NCBI GenBank assembly: GCA_016704465.1
Contig: JADJAD010000007.1
Span: forward strand, 62,001-126,000
DNA length: 64,000 nucleotides
DNA from: Gemmatimonadota bacterium
GTDB taxonomy: Bacteria > Gemmatimonadota > Gemmatimonadetes > Gemmatimonadales > Gemmatimonadaceae
Direction: 5' to 3'
In this document: positions 27,001-35,325 of the stretch, in pieces
How the letters are laid out: each line of letters starts with the position of its first letter
Position numbering within the stretch: the first letter of the stretch is position 1
Translations under genes and position numbers: made by a program
The notes under the pieces: model-generated
Databases searched by the model: none
What the model saw: the letters and a program-made list of their open reading frames with translations, nothing else
Told to the model about the DNA's origin: nothing

Positions 27001-28899
27001 CAACGAGACCGGTGGAGGGCTCCCGTCGCCTGGTTCAGCCAGCGCGCGCGCCGTGGCAGCGAGAAAGCTCTTGCGCAGGGGGAGGCCGGTCAGGTCGTCG
27101 GGTGCGGCGCTGGCGAGGGCGCCCGCGCTCCGCACACCGATGGGGGCTGCCTCGTCCGAGGCCGTGTGGCGCAGACGCGGACTCGGAGGAGCCGACGCCG
27201 TCAGGTCCTCGAAGAGCTGGAACAGTGCGGGATCGAACTGACGCCCCGCGTCGCGGCGCATGACCGCCATCGCCTCGTCGTGCGCGATCGCCCGCTTGTA
27301 CGATCGTTCCGAGGTGAGGGCGTCGTAGACGTCGGCGATGCACACGATGCGCGCCCACATGGGAATGCGCTCGCCGCGCAGTCCGTCCGGGTAACCGCTC
27401 CCGTCCCAGCTCTCGTGATGCGAGCGGACCACCTGCACGACTTCGTCGGGGAGCCCGATGTCGCGCATCACCTCCACCCCGGCCAGGGGGTGCTGCTTCA
27501 TGATCTGCCACTCGTCGGGCGTCAGTCGATCGGGCTTGTTCAGGATCTCCGGATCGATGTCGATCTTGCCGACGTCGTGCAGGACCGCGCCCACCCGAAA
27601 CCAGAACATCGACGATTCGTCGATGCCGCAGCGCTCGACCAGCTTGCAGGCGATGTCGGCGACGCGCTCGCAGTGGCCCTGTGTATAGCGATCGTTCTCT
27701 TCGATGGACTCGCCCCAGCCCTGCACCACCTGGAGGAAGTCCATCTCCACGCGGCGGGAGAGCCGTTCCACGTCGGCGACCGCGCGCTGGGCACGCAGCC
27801 GGCTGAAGAGCTGTCGCGCGCGGGTGAGCGACTTGAGCAGCTCGTGCAGTCGCCCCTGCGTGCGGAAGAGTTGCGCCCGTTCCCGTTCGACGTGTGCCTG
27901 CAGCAGCAGGTCTTCGCGCTTGGTGGCGATTTCGTCGGCGCGCGCGAAGGCGTGTTCGGCGGCCTCGAAGTCACGGCGCTCGCGGGCGATGATCCCCTGC
28001 ACGCGATAGGCCTCGCCATCGGCGTGCGAGTCGTGCAGCGACGAGGCACGGGCGATAGCCCGATGACAGACCTCGTCGGCCCGGTCGAGGTCGCAGCGCT
28101 TGACCCACATCTCGGCGACGTTGATCTCGATCATGGTTGTGTGACTCGCGGCACCCAACGTCGACGCCACGTCCAGCGCAGCGGAAAACGCTTCCTCGGC
28201 TTCCTCCCACTGCTCCCGATCGCAGTACAACCGCCCGAGGTTGTTCTGGACTATATAGATGTCGCGTTGCACCCCAAGCGTGCGATAGCCTTCCAGGCTC
28301 GCCTTGTAGTGCTGGAGCGCCTGCTCATGCTCGCCGCGCACCGTGGCGATGATGCCGAGGTTTTGCGATGCCATCGCCGCGAGCAGTGTATCCGACTCCT
28401 GCAGCGCGATGTCGAGACACTGGCTGTAGAGCCGTGATGCGTCGTCCAGGTCGCCGCGCTGCCAGCTGACGATGGCCCGCACATTGAGCGCGTGGCCGTA
28501 TCCCTTGCGGTCGCCATTGACCTGCGCAATTGCTTCTGCAGCTGCAATGCAGTCGAGGGCCTCATCGTGCCGGGAATCGACCTGCCACGCCCGTGCGATC
28601 CAGCGCACCAGCCCAGCGGCTGACGAGGCATCGGGCGCCTCCCTGATGCGCCAGAGCGCTGCCTCGTACGCTGCGCGCGCCTCGGTTCGGTCGCCGCTGC
28701 GTGACAGCTCCTCGGCCGTCGTCACCAGCTCCGTCCAGCCGAGATGCGCGTAGGCCAGGGTGCATCCCTGATGTGCGATCACTCCGGTGGCGGCGGCGCC
28801 CGCGTGCGAAACGTCGATGTCGGACGGCACTCGATCCTTGGAAGCACGCTTCGGGAGGCGGGCGAGTGGGCAGCGCGAACGCGCCGTTCCGATCGCCAC
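24019..28899 (-). CDS. Giant fusion: TPR + HD-GYP phosphodiesterase + GGDEF cyclase + AAA ATPase + TPR
   Basis: 1626 residues in one frame. Residues about 50-400 are TPR-like helices. An HD-GYP phosphodiesterase follows (about 405-590): HDVGK near 440 and the full HHExxDGxGYP motif near 493. GGDEF (about 610-780) has AGDEF near 676, and RPAD five residues before it, the I-site for c-di-GMP feedback. Next comes an AAA/NACHT-like ATPase as in MalT/adenylate-cyclase-type regulators: GEAGVGKSTL near 808 and LDDVQW near 915. The C-terminal 500 residues are TPR-like. Both c-di-GMP synthesis and cleavage motifs look intact. Start may be this GTG or a later in-frame GTG at about 28785. No membrane or DNA-binding segment seen. 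Confidence 0.9.
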   Translation of the reverse strand: MAIGTARSRCPLARLPKRASKDRVPSDIDVSHAGAAATGVIAHQGCTLAYAHLGWTELVTTAEELSRSGDRTEARAAYEAALWRIREAPDASSAAGLVRWIARAWQVDSRHDEALDCIAAAEAIAQVNGDRKGYGHALNVRAIVSWQRGDLDDASRLYSQCLDIALQESDTLLAAMASQNLGIIATVRGEHEQALQHYKASLEGYRTLGVQRDIYIVQNNLGRLYCDREQWEEAEEAFSAALDVASTLGAASHTTMIEINVAEMWVKRCDLDRADEVCHRAIARASSLHDSHADGEAYRVQGIIARERRDFEAAEHAFARADEIATKREDLLLQAHVERERAQLFRTQGRLHELLKSLTRARQLFSRLRAQRAVADVERLSRRVEMDFLQVVQGWGESIEENDRYTQGHCERVADIACKLVERCGIDESSMFWFRVGAVLHDVGKIDIDPEILNKPDRLTPDEWQIMKQHPLAGVEVMRDIGLPDEVVQVVRSHHESWDGSGYPDGLRGERIPMWARIVCIADVYDALTSERSYKRAIAHDEAMAVMRRDAGRQFDPALFQLFEDLTASAPPSPRLRHTASDEAAPIGVRSAGALASAAPDDLTGLPLRKSFLAATARALAEPGDGSPPPVSLLVIDVDHFKLVNDTYGHLQGDDVLRAVAAALQESVRPADLVGRYAGDEFVVLLPNTSHDDAMALGERLRASVEAIRLIVRDRRTDTLGVTLSIGVATSGGGAEQAETLFAAADGGLYLAKRRGRNGVGSATAVSTDASTATLDFERFVGRVTELRTLIRGLEKATSGRPQLINVVGEAGVGKSTLVRQLRPEARLRGAVMVAGRFIEADVKPPYGPWAEVLDSLHRLGLVPAREWPELSRLVPALGHLGAPGMSPGSKYALLAELAEYLRLASKRSTLIVVLDDVQWGDSSSWDALEFLLQQLEQERVMFCLTTRVEDVGAIAERRRRLSRDERTSELQLQRLTLAELRLWIETVFHQGSIGDAFPQFLHSYTEGNPLLVVHVLRSLLEDGSIWYAGRRWQWNDSPELRLPSAVADLIAARVARLSDGARKHLSLAAVLGRNFDIDVVLEAGQFDEDDFLDSMDEGIAAKVVEDSGGADDGHYSFSHGLIAEAMRASLNKRRLGRAHASVAEALEALRPGAVSDIAAHYDAAGDSVKAFAFALLAADRAVAVYAHNEAAASFAVAQRHAPTPIERLEARVRQAHALELGGRYQDGAALCDLIIAEEVSSGGGERLLPVRRLRERLRLMLGQSLVDTRRACETLLTESEGRADRSEEVLLLGMLSRIYLRIGEPLAGAAFARRAVSSAESMNEPKLLADTLIHLGSTLLAANANESVDCYARALATVEGQGDVIAQARCHINLGIALSQLGQGDQSRESYLRALTLGRRAHTPDIVGLASLNLAVLNLKVGRFEEAEDCLTEAMHEFQVVRNEPHRLAALYNLANLARERGDQKRAADLYGEAAVVAASVGQIDVEIGARSGQGLSLLALDRREEGGACLRTAEVLLSRHADWWFQGRELLSALRVRADLLAGNARGAERVFRESLANAERHDLYGAAWLVAEVAVALSSAGVADIFEQVERFRGELAQLNFAPLTARYERLHMAKHPEAATYM

Positions 28900-29440
28900 G
28901 GGAATACATCAGATACGACGATCCCGTCGGGGGTCGAGTCACCGGGTGCGTTGCAGCCGCAACGTGCCCGTATGCCGCGCGTCCACTGGCTACGCGGCGT
29001 TGCACTGCCGGTGCATGGGCGGCGCATGCGCGCGTGGCGATCCAGGGCGTTCGGAAGCGCGCGACTCGCGGACCACTCGCGGACGACGCGCGGACCACTC
29101 TCGGACGAAGCGCGGACGACGCGCGGACGACGCGCGGACGACGCGCGGACGACTCGTGTTGTGCGCGCACCGCTGTTTGCGGCCCGCGAACAGCAAGAGT
29201 GTCGTCGACCGCACAATCGGCCGACCAAGGCGGCATGAGTGCCGAGGGTCGCGGTTCGGGCGTTGTGACCGCACTCCCGCGTGAACCGATCCCAAACTGA
29301 CCGGATCGCCGGGCATCGTGACCGAGGGCACGGCAGAAGCGCAACCGCATGTGATGTAGCGACTTATGGTACTGTTCCTGCTTTAACTCATGGCAGAATC
29401 TGCTGCACCGTACTTCTCTACTATCCACAGGAATTCTTCC
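28900..29440. other. Divergent intergenic region with 11-bp repeats
   Basis: 541 bases between the fusion gene and the small lipoprotein. It holds the 11-bp tandem repeat at 29068-29155. The last 90 bases before the lipoprotein are clearly AT-richer (29350-29420) and are the best place for a promoter, though no textbook -35/-10 pair stands out. Confidence 0.5.
29068..29155. repeat. 11-bp tandem repeat, 8 copies
   Basis: Eight units of GCGGACGACGC, four of them exact or nearly so and the first four drifted (GCGGACCACTC, TCGGACGAAGC). The gradient of decay from one end suggests growth by slippage. Noncoding, upstream of the small lipoprotein. Confidence 0.9.
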
Positions 29441-29701
29441 ATGACGACCAATCGCTTCCGCCTCCCGCTCGCCGCTCTCTCCCTGGCCATGATCGCGCTG
29501 CTCGGTGCGTGCTCCGACTCGACCGGCCCCGAGACCGGTGCCCGCCGTTCCGGCTTCATCACCAGCTCCACGGCGATGCAGGCCATTGCGCCTACCCCGG
29601 TCGGCGTCAGGCCCAGCACCAAGAAGGGCCCGACCGGCACCACTGCCCTCCCCGATAGCCTTGAGAAGCCCCAGTCCGGCTACAACGTGCCGGCGTTCTG
29701 A
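29441..29701 (+). CDS. Small lipoprotein, hypothetical
   Basis: 86 residues. Basic n-region, hydrophobic stretch and lipobox LLGAC with Cys24 followed by SDSTGP. The mature part of about 62 residues is polar, without Cys, and ends YNVPAF. I do not recognise it. AGGA 9 bases before the ATG at 29441. A strong hairpin follows the stop, so it looks like a complete single-gene unit. Confidence 0.75.
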   Translation: MTTNRFRLPLAALSLAMIALLGACSDSTGPETGARRSGFITSSTAMQAIAPTPVGVRPSTKKGPTGTTALPDSLEKPQSGYNVPAF

Positions 29702-29747
29702 GGCGGCCCCGCCATCGGGCGGCTCGCGAGACCTCGATGGCGGCACG

Positions 29748-29779
29748 ACCGGCGCGGCGCCCCAAGGCGCCGCGCCGGT
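29748..29779. terminator. Strong 14-bp hairpin terminator
   Basis: ACCGGCGCGGCGCC, loop CCAA, exact complement, then TTGGCGTTT. It sits between the lipoprotein gene and the converging decarboxylase gene and could stop both. Confidence 0.7.
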
Positions 29780-29844
29780 TGGCGTTTGCCCACCGCCAGG
29801 TGCGTCCCACGCTGCGACTCCCGCTCGAAGACTCCCGCTCGGCG

Positions 29845-31290
29845 TCAGGCCCCGGACAGGATCGCGGCCGCGACCTCGGAAACGTCGGCGACACACGCTT
29901 CCATGTGCGCGCGGTGCGTGCGAAAGCTCAGGACGCAGATCCGGGCGAGGAAGCGCCCATCGACCGTGCACCCGGTGATCATCACGCGGCCCCGCGCGGT
30001 GACGCGCTCGACGAGGCGCTCGGTCGCATCGTTGCGCGCCTCCAGGGTGGTGAGACCGTCCCCTTCGAGGTGGAACGCGAAGAGCGAGAGTTGCGGCGCC
30101 GCATCGATGACCACGCCGGGAATGCCTGCCACCTGCTCGGCGGCCCAGACGGCGAGGGCGCGCTTCTCGGCGAGGGCGCCCCGATAGCCGGTTGTCCCGT
30201 ACATCTTGATCGCCATCCAGACGCGCAGCCCAGGAAAGCCGCGTGACAGCTCCGGGCCATACTGCGCCGGATCGTAGAACTCCGACTGGTTTGGCGGGAG
30301 GTAGCCTGCGGTGGCAGCGTGCACCTGACGCAGCGCCTCGCCATCACGCACGAGCAGGGCCCCGGTTCCGTAGGGGAGGAACATTCCCTTGTGCGGATCG
30401 AGCGTCAGCGAGTCTCCCCGCGACATCCCGTGCAGGATCGGCCGCGTCGCATCGGGGAGGTTGAAGAACGCGCCGTAGGCACCATCGACGTGATGCCAGA
30501 GCCCCTGCTCGGCGCACACGTCGGCGATCGCATCGAGCGGGTCCACCGCCCCCGTGTTGGTCGTTCCGGCTGACGACGCCACCAGGAAGGGGCGCAGCCC
30601 GCGGCGCCGGTCCTCGTCGATCGCGGCCGCCAGTGCGTCCACACGCATGCGGAAATCGCCGTCCACCGCGATCGTCCGCACTCGGTCGTGGAAGATTCCC
30701 GCCAGCTTGGCGGCCTTGGCGATGCAGTGGTGCCCCTGCGTCGACGTGTACAGTGTCCCCTGGCGAAGCTCCGTCCCGAGGTATCGCTCGCGTGCGCAGA
30801 GGATGGCGTTGAACGTGGCCATCGAGCCGCCGGTGGTGAACAGCCCGGCCGTCCCGACGGGGAATTGCATCCACTCGCGGAGCCACTCCAGCGCGTTGGC
30901 CTCGAGCTGAACGAGCGCGGGCGCCGCCGTCCACACTCCCGTGTATCGATTGGTGACGTCGGCGATGAAGTCCGCGAGCGCGGCCGGGTATACGCCGCCG
31001 CCCGGGATGTAGGCGAGGTAGCCCGGTCCCGTCGTGGTGAAGCTGCGCGAGATCAGGCGTTCGAAGAGCAGGTCGAGCAGCGGTTCCAGCTCCGTCGGCG
31101 CCTCGGGCACGCCCTCGCGGAGCGCGCGGCACAACTCGGCAGCGTCGATGTCGCCACGTGCGGGCTGGTCGTTTATCGCCGCGATGTGGGCCACGCTGCG
31201 ATCGACGACCGCGTGTCCCATGGCACGCATGACATCGGGGGCGAACTCCAGGTCGGGATACTCAGGCGCGCCTACGGACGTATCGGTCAT
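29845..31290 (-). CDS. PLP-dependent group II decarboxylase (aromatic-L-amino-acid type)
   Basis: 481 residues. It removes the carboxyl group of an amino acid, most likely aromatic. PLP-binding Lys lies in DPHKGMFLPYG near residue 308; the upstream HVDGAYG Asp pairs with the pyridine nitrogen, and the TSTQGHHCIAKAAKLAGI segment holds the stacking His. FTTTGPGYLAYIPGGG near residue 85 matches the AADC substrate-side loop. Start ATG at 31290 lacks a strong ribosome site. It converges with the small lipoprotein and is divergent from the first tssK. True substrate (Trp, Tyr, DOPA or another) cannot be told. Confidence 0.92.
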   Translation of the reverse strand: MTDTSVGAPEYPDLEFAPDVMRAMGHAVVDRSVAHIAAINDQPARGDIDAAELCRALREGVPEAPTELEPLLDLLFERLISRSFTTTGPGYLAYIPGGGVYPAALADFIADVTNRYTGVWTAAPALVQLEANALEWLREWMQFPVGTAGLFTTGGSMATFNAILCARERYLGTELRQGTLYTSTQGHHCIAKAAKLAGIFHDRVRTIAVDGDFRMRVDALAAAIDEDRRRGLRPFLVASSAGTTNTGAVDPLDAIADVCAEQGLWHHVDGAYGAFFNLPDATRPILHGMSRGDSLTLDPHKGMFLPYGTGALLVRDGEALRQVHAATAGYLPPNQSEFYDPAQYGPELSRGFPGLRVWMAIKMYGTTGYRGALAEKRALAVWAAEQVAGIPGVVIDAAPQLSLFAFHLEGDGLTTLEARNDATERLVERVTARGRVMITGCTVDGRFLARICVLSFRTHRAHMEACVADVSEVAAAILSGA

Positions 31291-31453
31291 GGCGAGGAAA
31301 CTACTATCGAAATTGTGGGACAGCGTGGCGGGCAATGGCGTTGTTGACCGGGTGTCGACGGCGCGAGCGCAGCGACAGCGTGCGCGCGCGCTGCACGACG
31401 AGCGACGGGACTGCGGACTGGCGCACGCCCGAATGTCCGGTACGTTCCACAGC

Positions 31454-32809
31454 ATGCCCACTCTCGATCTGGTCCTCTGGGCGAAGGGGACGCTCCTCAC
31501 GCCGCAGCACCTGCAGGCGCAAGACCGCTACCTCGACGAGATTGTCCGGATCCAGATTGGCGCGCTGACCGCCTATCCGTGGGGGCTGACGCGGCTGGAC
31601 ATCGACCGTGAAGCGCTCACGGGGGGCTCCCTGGTGATCCGATCGCTGGCGGGGCGATTCCCCGATGGGCTGCTGTTCGACGCCCCGACGTCGGATCCAC
31701 CGCCCCCGCCACGTCCGCTCGAAGGAGCGTGGAAACAGGACCAGACGTCCATGCTCGTGTCGGTCGCGATCGCCGAGTATCGGCCCGGCGCGCGCAACGT
31801 CGCGGGGCGCAACGCCTTCGGGACGGGGGCCGCGGCAACGGCGCGGTGGCGCGCAGAAGAGCAGCTCGCGCGCGACGAAACGACCGGACTTGCCGAGAGG
31901 CCGATCCAGATCGCCCGCCCAAACTTGCGCCTGCTGCTGGAAGGGGAGTCGTCCGAGGGGTTCGTCATCATCCCGATCGTGCGACTGTTGCGGGGAGGGA
32001 CCGGCGAGGTGACGGTCGATCCCGGCTTCGTCCCCCCGGTGCTGGAAGTGGCGAGCAGCCCCGTCCTCTCGGCCATGCTGCATCGGGTGGTTGAGCGTGT
32101 GGCCGCCAAGGCCTCGACGTTGTCCGGCGGACGTCGGCAACGGAACCAGGGGCTGGCCGATTTTTCAGTGACCGACGTGGCCAGCTTCTGGCTCCTGTAC
32201 ACGCTCAACGGACACCTCCCTCGCTTTCGGCACATGCACGAGGTGCGAAGCGGCCATCCCACCGAGCTGTGGGAGTCGATGTTGGCGCTGGCCGGGGCGC
32301 TGACGACCTTTGCCCCCGCGAGCCGTCGTCTTCCCACGTACGAGCACGCGCGATTGGGTGACTGCTTCGGCGCGCTCGACGCGATCCTGCTCGAGCTGCT
32401 CGAGACGGCCGTTCCCGAGACTGCGGTCGCGCTTCCGCTGCGCCCGGTGCGCCCTGCCGTGCATGCGGTGGCGGTGGAGCAGGAGGCGTGGCTCTCGGCG
32501 CCGCAGTGGTTCCTCGCCGTCAGCGCCCCCATGCGCCAGGCCGACCTGGCGGCCAAGGTGCTGCATGGGTGCAAGGTGGGATCGGCCGACGTGGTCGACA
32601 CGCTCATTCGGCAGGCGCTCCCGGGACTGGAGCTGACCCATGTGCCGCAGCCGCCGGCCACCGTGCCTGTCAAGCTCGACTTCATGTACTTCACCCTGCG
32701 CCGCGCCGGCGCGGCGTGGGAAGCGATCGAGCGGGCGCGCAACCTGGCGGTGTACGTCCCGGCCGACCTGCGCGACGCGCGGTTCGAGCTGGTGATCGTG
32801 TTGCGTTAG
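31454..32809 (+). CDS. tssK: Type VI secretion baseplate protein TssK, copy 1
   Basis: 451 residues. TssK trimers join the baseplate wedge (TssF/G) to the membrane complex. The opening LVLWAKGTLLTPQHLQAQDRY matches the family's conserved N-terminal WxEGMxLxPQHFQxQ; the C-terminus shows YFTLRRAGAAWEAIERARNLAVYVP, as expected. Start at 31454 fits the N-terminal motif; ATG at 31433 is possible. First gene of the plus arm. A second, diverged TssK lies at 35326, after the opposite-strand proline-rich gene. Its GWEE-type Glu is replaced by Lys here (WAKG), so the copies are not interchangeable in detail. Confidence 0.9.
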   Translation: MPTLDLVLWAKGTLLTPQHLQAQDRYLDEIVRIQIGALTAYPWGLTRLDIDREALTGGSLVIRSLAGRFPDGLLFDAPTSDPPPPPRPLEGAWKQDQTSMLVSVAIAEYRPGARNVAGRNAFGTGAAATARWRAEEQLARDETTGLAERPIQIARPNLRLLLEGESSEGFVIIPIVRLLRGGTGEVTVDPGFVPPVLEVASSPVLSAMLHRVVERVAAKASTLSGGRRQRNQGLADFSVTDVASFWLLYTLNGHLPRFRHMHEVRSGHPTELWESMLALAGALTTFAPASRRLPTYEHARLGDCFGALDAILLELLETAVPETAVALPLRPVRPAVHAVAVEQEAWLSAPQWFLAVSAPMRQADLAAKVLHGCKVGSADVVDTLIRQALPGLELTHVPQPPATVPVKLDFMYFTLRRAGAAWEAIERARNLAVYVPADLRDARFELVIVLR

Positions 32810-32834
32810 GCGGCCGGGTAGTCGGGTCGCGCCT

Positions 32835-32864
32835 CGGCCTCGTCGTTCAACGGCCACGAGGCCG
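32835..32864. terminator. Hairpin between convergent genes
   Basis: Stem CGGCCTCGT/ACGAGGCCG, 9 bp, with a 12-base loop, between the ends of tssK copy 1 and the proline-rich gene. No T-run. Confidence 0.45.
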
Positions 32865-32914
32865 GCGATGACGCGGGCCGCGACGCCGACCGTGACGCCG
32901 ACCGTGACGCCGGC

Positions 32915-35176
32915 TTATGGCAGCTTGGGCGTGCTGGGGAGCGTTGCCTTCGGAATCGTCGGCGCCTTGGGCGCGTTAGGCGCCTTGGGGAGCTTGCCGT
33001 CCTGCAACGCCGCGGGGACGCCATCCCCGGCCTGCGCGTCTGACGCCGGCGGCTTCATGACGAAGTAGACCACCAGGACGATCGCCAGGATCAACACCGC
33101 GTTCAGCACCAGGATGAGCCCCAACGGGATGCTGCGCTTGCGCGGCGGCGGCTCGGCGGCGGACTTGGGCTCGGCGGCGATCACCGGGGTCGGGGTCACC
33201 GACTGCTTGATCATTTCGGTGTACACCCCGGGGGGCGGCGCGCTTGGTGCCGACTTCCCGCCGATGGGCGCGAGCGGGCTTCCGGGCACGCCGGCAGCGA
33301 GGATCGGCGGCGGGACGAGGGACGGAAGCGGTGGCGCTGACGGCACGCCGAACGGGGAACGACCAGCCGCGGGCGAGCCGAGCGGCGAGGGTGGGACCGC
33401 ACCCGGCAGTGGTGAGGGAGAGGAGCCGGGCGCCGCCGATGATGAGCTGCCGGCTGGGGGCGTGCTAGTCGGCCTGGGGGCGCCGAATGGCGAGGCGCCG
33501 GTCGGTGCGCCGCCGAGTGACGCTCCGCCGAGTGACGATGAACCAATGGGTGACGCGCCGATGGGTGACGCGCCGACTGGACTGGCTCCGGCGCTACGTA
33601 GGGGCGGGGAGCCGGAAGCCTGGGGCGAGGCGCCGCCACGTGGAGCTGGCGCTCCAAGGGGCGATGACGGCCCGACAGCACCGAACGGCGATGGGGGGAC
33701 GGACGAGGACGACGGTGCGACGAACCCCTGACCCGCGGCGAGCGGGGGAGGACCCGGGCTTCTGGGAGGGGGCGGAGGCGACGAGGGTCCGGCGCCGAAA
33801 GGGGAGGCCGGGATGTCGGCGGGGCGCCGATCGGCTGCAGAAGGCGAACCGCCCGCCTGAAACATGCGCGTGAACTCGCCGGCCTCGAGCGGTGGTGTCA
33901 CCGGCGGGGGGGCTGCCCTGGGGGGGGACGGCGCCGCGTGGATCGGCGGCTGAAGACAGGCGCGGCAGGACGGCGCGACGGCAGGCCCGAAGCTCGGCGA
34001 CGTCTTCCCGAATGGCGGGGCGGCGGGAGCCGGCGCGGGCCGGAGCGGCGATGCACCGAAGGGGGGCGGGGCGGCGGGCGGAGCGGCGGGCGGGAGCGAG
34101 GCGGCGAGAGGGGGAGCGGCGGCCGGCTCGGGCGCAGCTGATCCTCCGAGTGGAGAGGCGGCGGGAGACTGGGGCGGGGTACCGCCGAGCGGCGAAGCCG
34201 AGGGCGGAACCGGCGTGGTGCCTCCGAAGGGCGATGCCGAGGGCGGAACCGATGCAGCGCCTCCGAAGGGCGATGCCGAGGGCGGAACCGGCTCGGTGCC
34301 TCCGATGGGGGATGCCGACGGCGGAACCGGCGCAGTGCCTCCGAAGGGCGATGCCGGAGGCGGAACAGGCGCGGTGCCTCCGAACGGCGAAGCCGAGGGC
34401 AGAACCGGCGCTGGCGGACCGTCACCGCTCGGCCGCGACGACGCGAACGGTGGTGGGGTGTGGGCAGAGGGGGGGGGCGGAATCGCTGCGCCGGGAGCAG
34501 GAGTCGCGGGAGTCGATGCTGGCGGCGGCGCTGCGGCCCCGCCTGTGCCAAGTGCGCCGAACATACGGGTGAACTCGCCAGGCTCCTTGGCAGCGGGGGG
34601 CGATACGGCGGGCGCAGGGGGCGCCCCGCTCGGGGGCGTTGGGGGCGGCGCAAAGTTGGCGCTCGCCGGCGATGGCGCCGTGGTGCTCGCGGTGGGGCCC
34701 GGCGGCGCTACCGACGCGTGGCTCGGTGGCACCGCTGCCGCCGGAGGCACCTCGGCCGCCGCGGGAGCCGACGACGGCGCCTGCTGCTCCGCTCCCGGTA
34801 GGGCAGCTTCGAGGACCGAGCGCGCCGGGAACGAGCTTGCGCCTGACGGAGCCGCGGCGAAGGTGTCGGGCGCATCGTCAGGCACGCGCGCCGAGAGCCA
34901 GTCGGAGAAGGTGACGAGTCCCTGCAGGAATTCGGTGACCACCGCGAAGCCCGCCGATACGGTGGCCGTCTCGAGCACGCGCGCCTTGTCCGCCTGCGGC
35001 AGGCGCCCCAGGCGCCGCTGGAGCGCGGCCACGTGTTCCGGCCCTGCCGCGTCGAGCAGGTGCACCATGACGACGCGACCCGTGACCACCTCCAATGCGT
35101 TGTGCGTGCGCACGCCGTCGGCGACGGCCACGCACTTCAACAGCTGGTATCGGGCATCGAAGTTCTGGCTGGCCAT
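32915..35176 (-). CDS. Proline-rich, tail-anchored membrane protein with GEFTRMF motifs
   Basis: 753 residues, read against the flanking tss genes. Residues 1-95 form a compact domain resembling the start of a Ser/Thr kinase N-lobe (RYQLLKCVAVADG, TGRVVMVHLLD) but without catalytic residues. Residues 110-640 are low-complexity Pro/Ala/Ser with a roughly 13-residue repeat (ASPFGGTAPVPPS and variants). Two GEFTRMF motifs lie near 200 and 440; a related PPGVYTEMI lies near 655. One transmembrane helix (LGLILVLNAVLILAIVLVVYFVM) near 690-712 precedes a short Lys/Pro tail outside. Not a known T6SS subunit; position suggests a scaffold or regulator. DNA repeats make it prone to collapse. Confidence 0.85.
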   Translation of the reverse strand: MASQNFDARYQLLKCVAVADGVRTHNALEVVTGRVVMVHLLDAAGPEHVAALQRRLGRLPQADKARVLETATVSAGFAVVTEFLQGLVTFSDWLSARVPDDAPDTFAAAPSGASSFPARSVLEAALPGAEQQAPSSAPAAAEVPPAAAVPPSHASVAPPGPTASTTAPSPASANFAPPPTPPSGAPPAPAVSPPAAKEPGEFTRMFGALGTGGAAAPPPASTPATPAPGAAIPPPPSAHTPPPFASSRPSGDGPPAPVLPSASPFGGTAPVPPPASPFGGTAPVPPSASPIGGTEPVPPSASPFGGAASVPPSASPFGGTTPVPPSASPLGGTPPQSPAASPLGGSAAPEPAAAPPLAASLPPAAPPAAPPPFGASPLRPAPAPAAPPFGKTSPSFGPAVAPSCRACLQPPIHAAPSPPRAAPPPVTPPLEAGEFTRMFQAGGSPSAADRRPADIPASPFGAGPSSPPPPPRSPGPPPLAAGQGFVAPSSSSVPPSPFGAVGPSSPLGAPAPRGGASPQASGSPPLRSAGASPVGASPIGASPIGSSSLGGASLGGAPTGASPFGAPRPTSTPPAGSSSSAAPGSSPSPLPGAVPPSPLGSPAAGRSPFGVPSAPPLPSLVPPPILAAGVPGSPLAPIGGKSAPSAPPPGVYTEMIKQSVTPTPVIAAEPKSAAEPPPRKRSIPLGLILVLNAVLILAIVLVVYFVMKPPASDAQAGDGVPAALQDGKLPKAPNAPKAPTIPKATLPSTPKLP

Positions 35177-35325
35177 CGGGTGATCGCGTGGTGGGCAGGG
35201 AGCGTGCGCCGGACGACGATGCGGACGACGAGGCGGCAGCCGAACGGTCGGCGCACGCTATATTGTTCACTCCGGGTCGCGCGGAAGCAATTGCGTGACG
35301 GTACCACCACTCGATCGGTGTCCCC

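Noticed and set aside
26326..28437. 703-codon plus-strand frame
   Set aside because: Antisense to the HD-GYP/GGDEF fusion, which has intact motifs on the other strand.
29068..29155. CRISPR or att-site array
   Set aside because: 11-bp units without spacers; simple tandem repeat.
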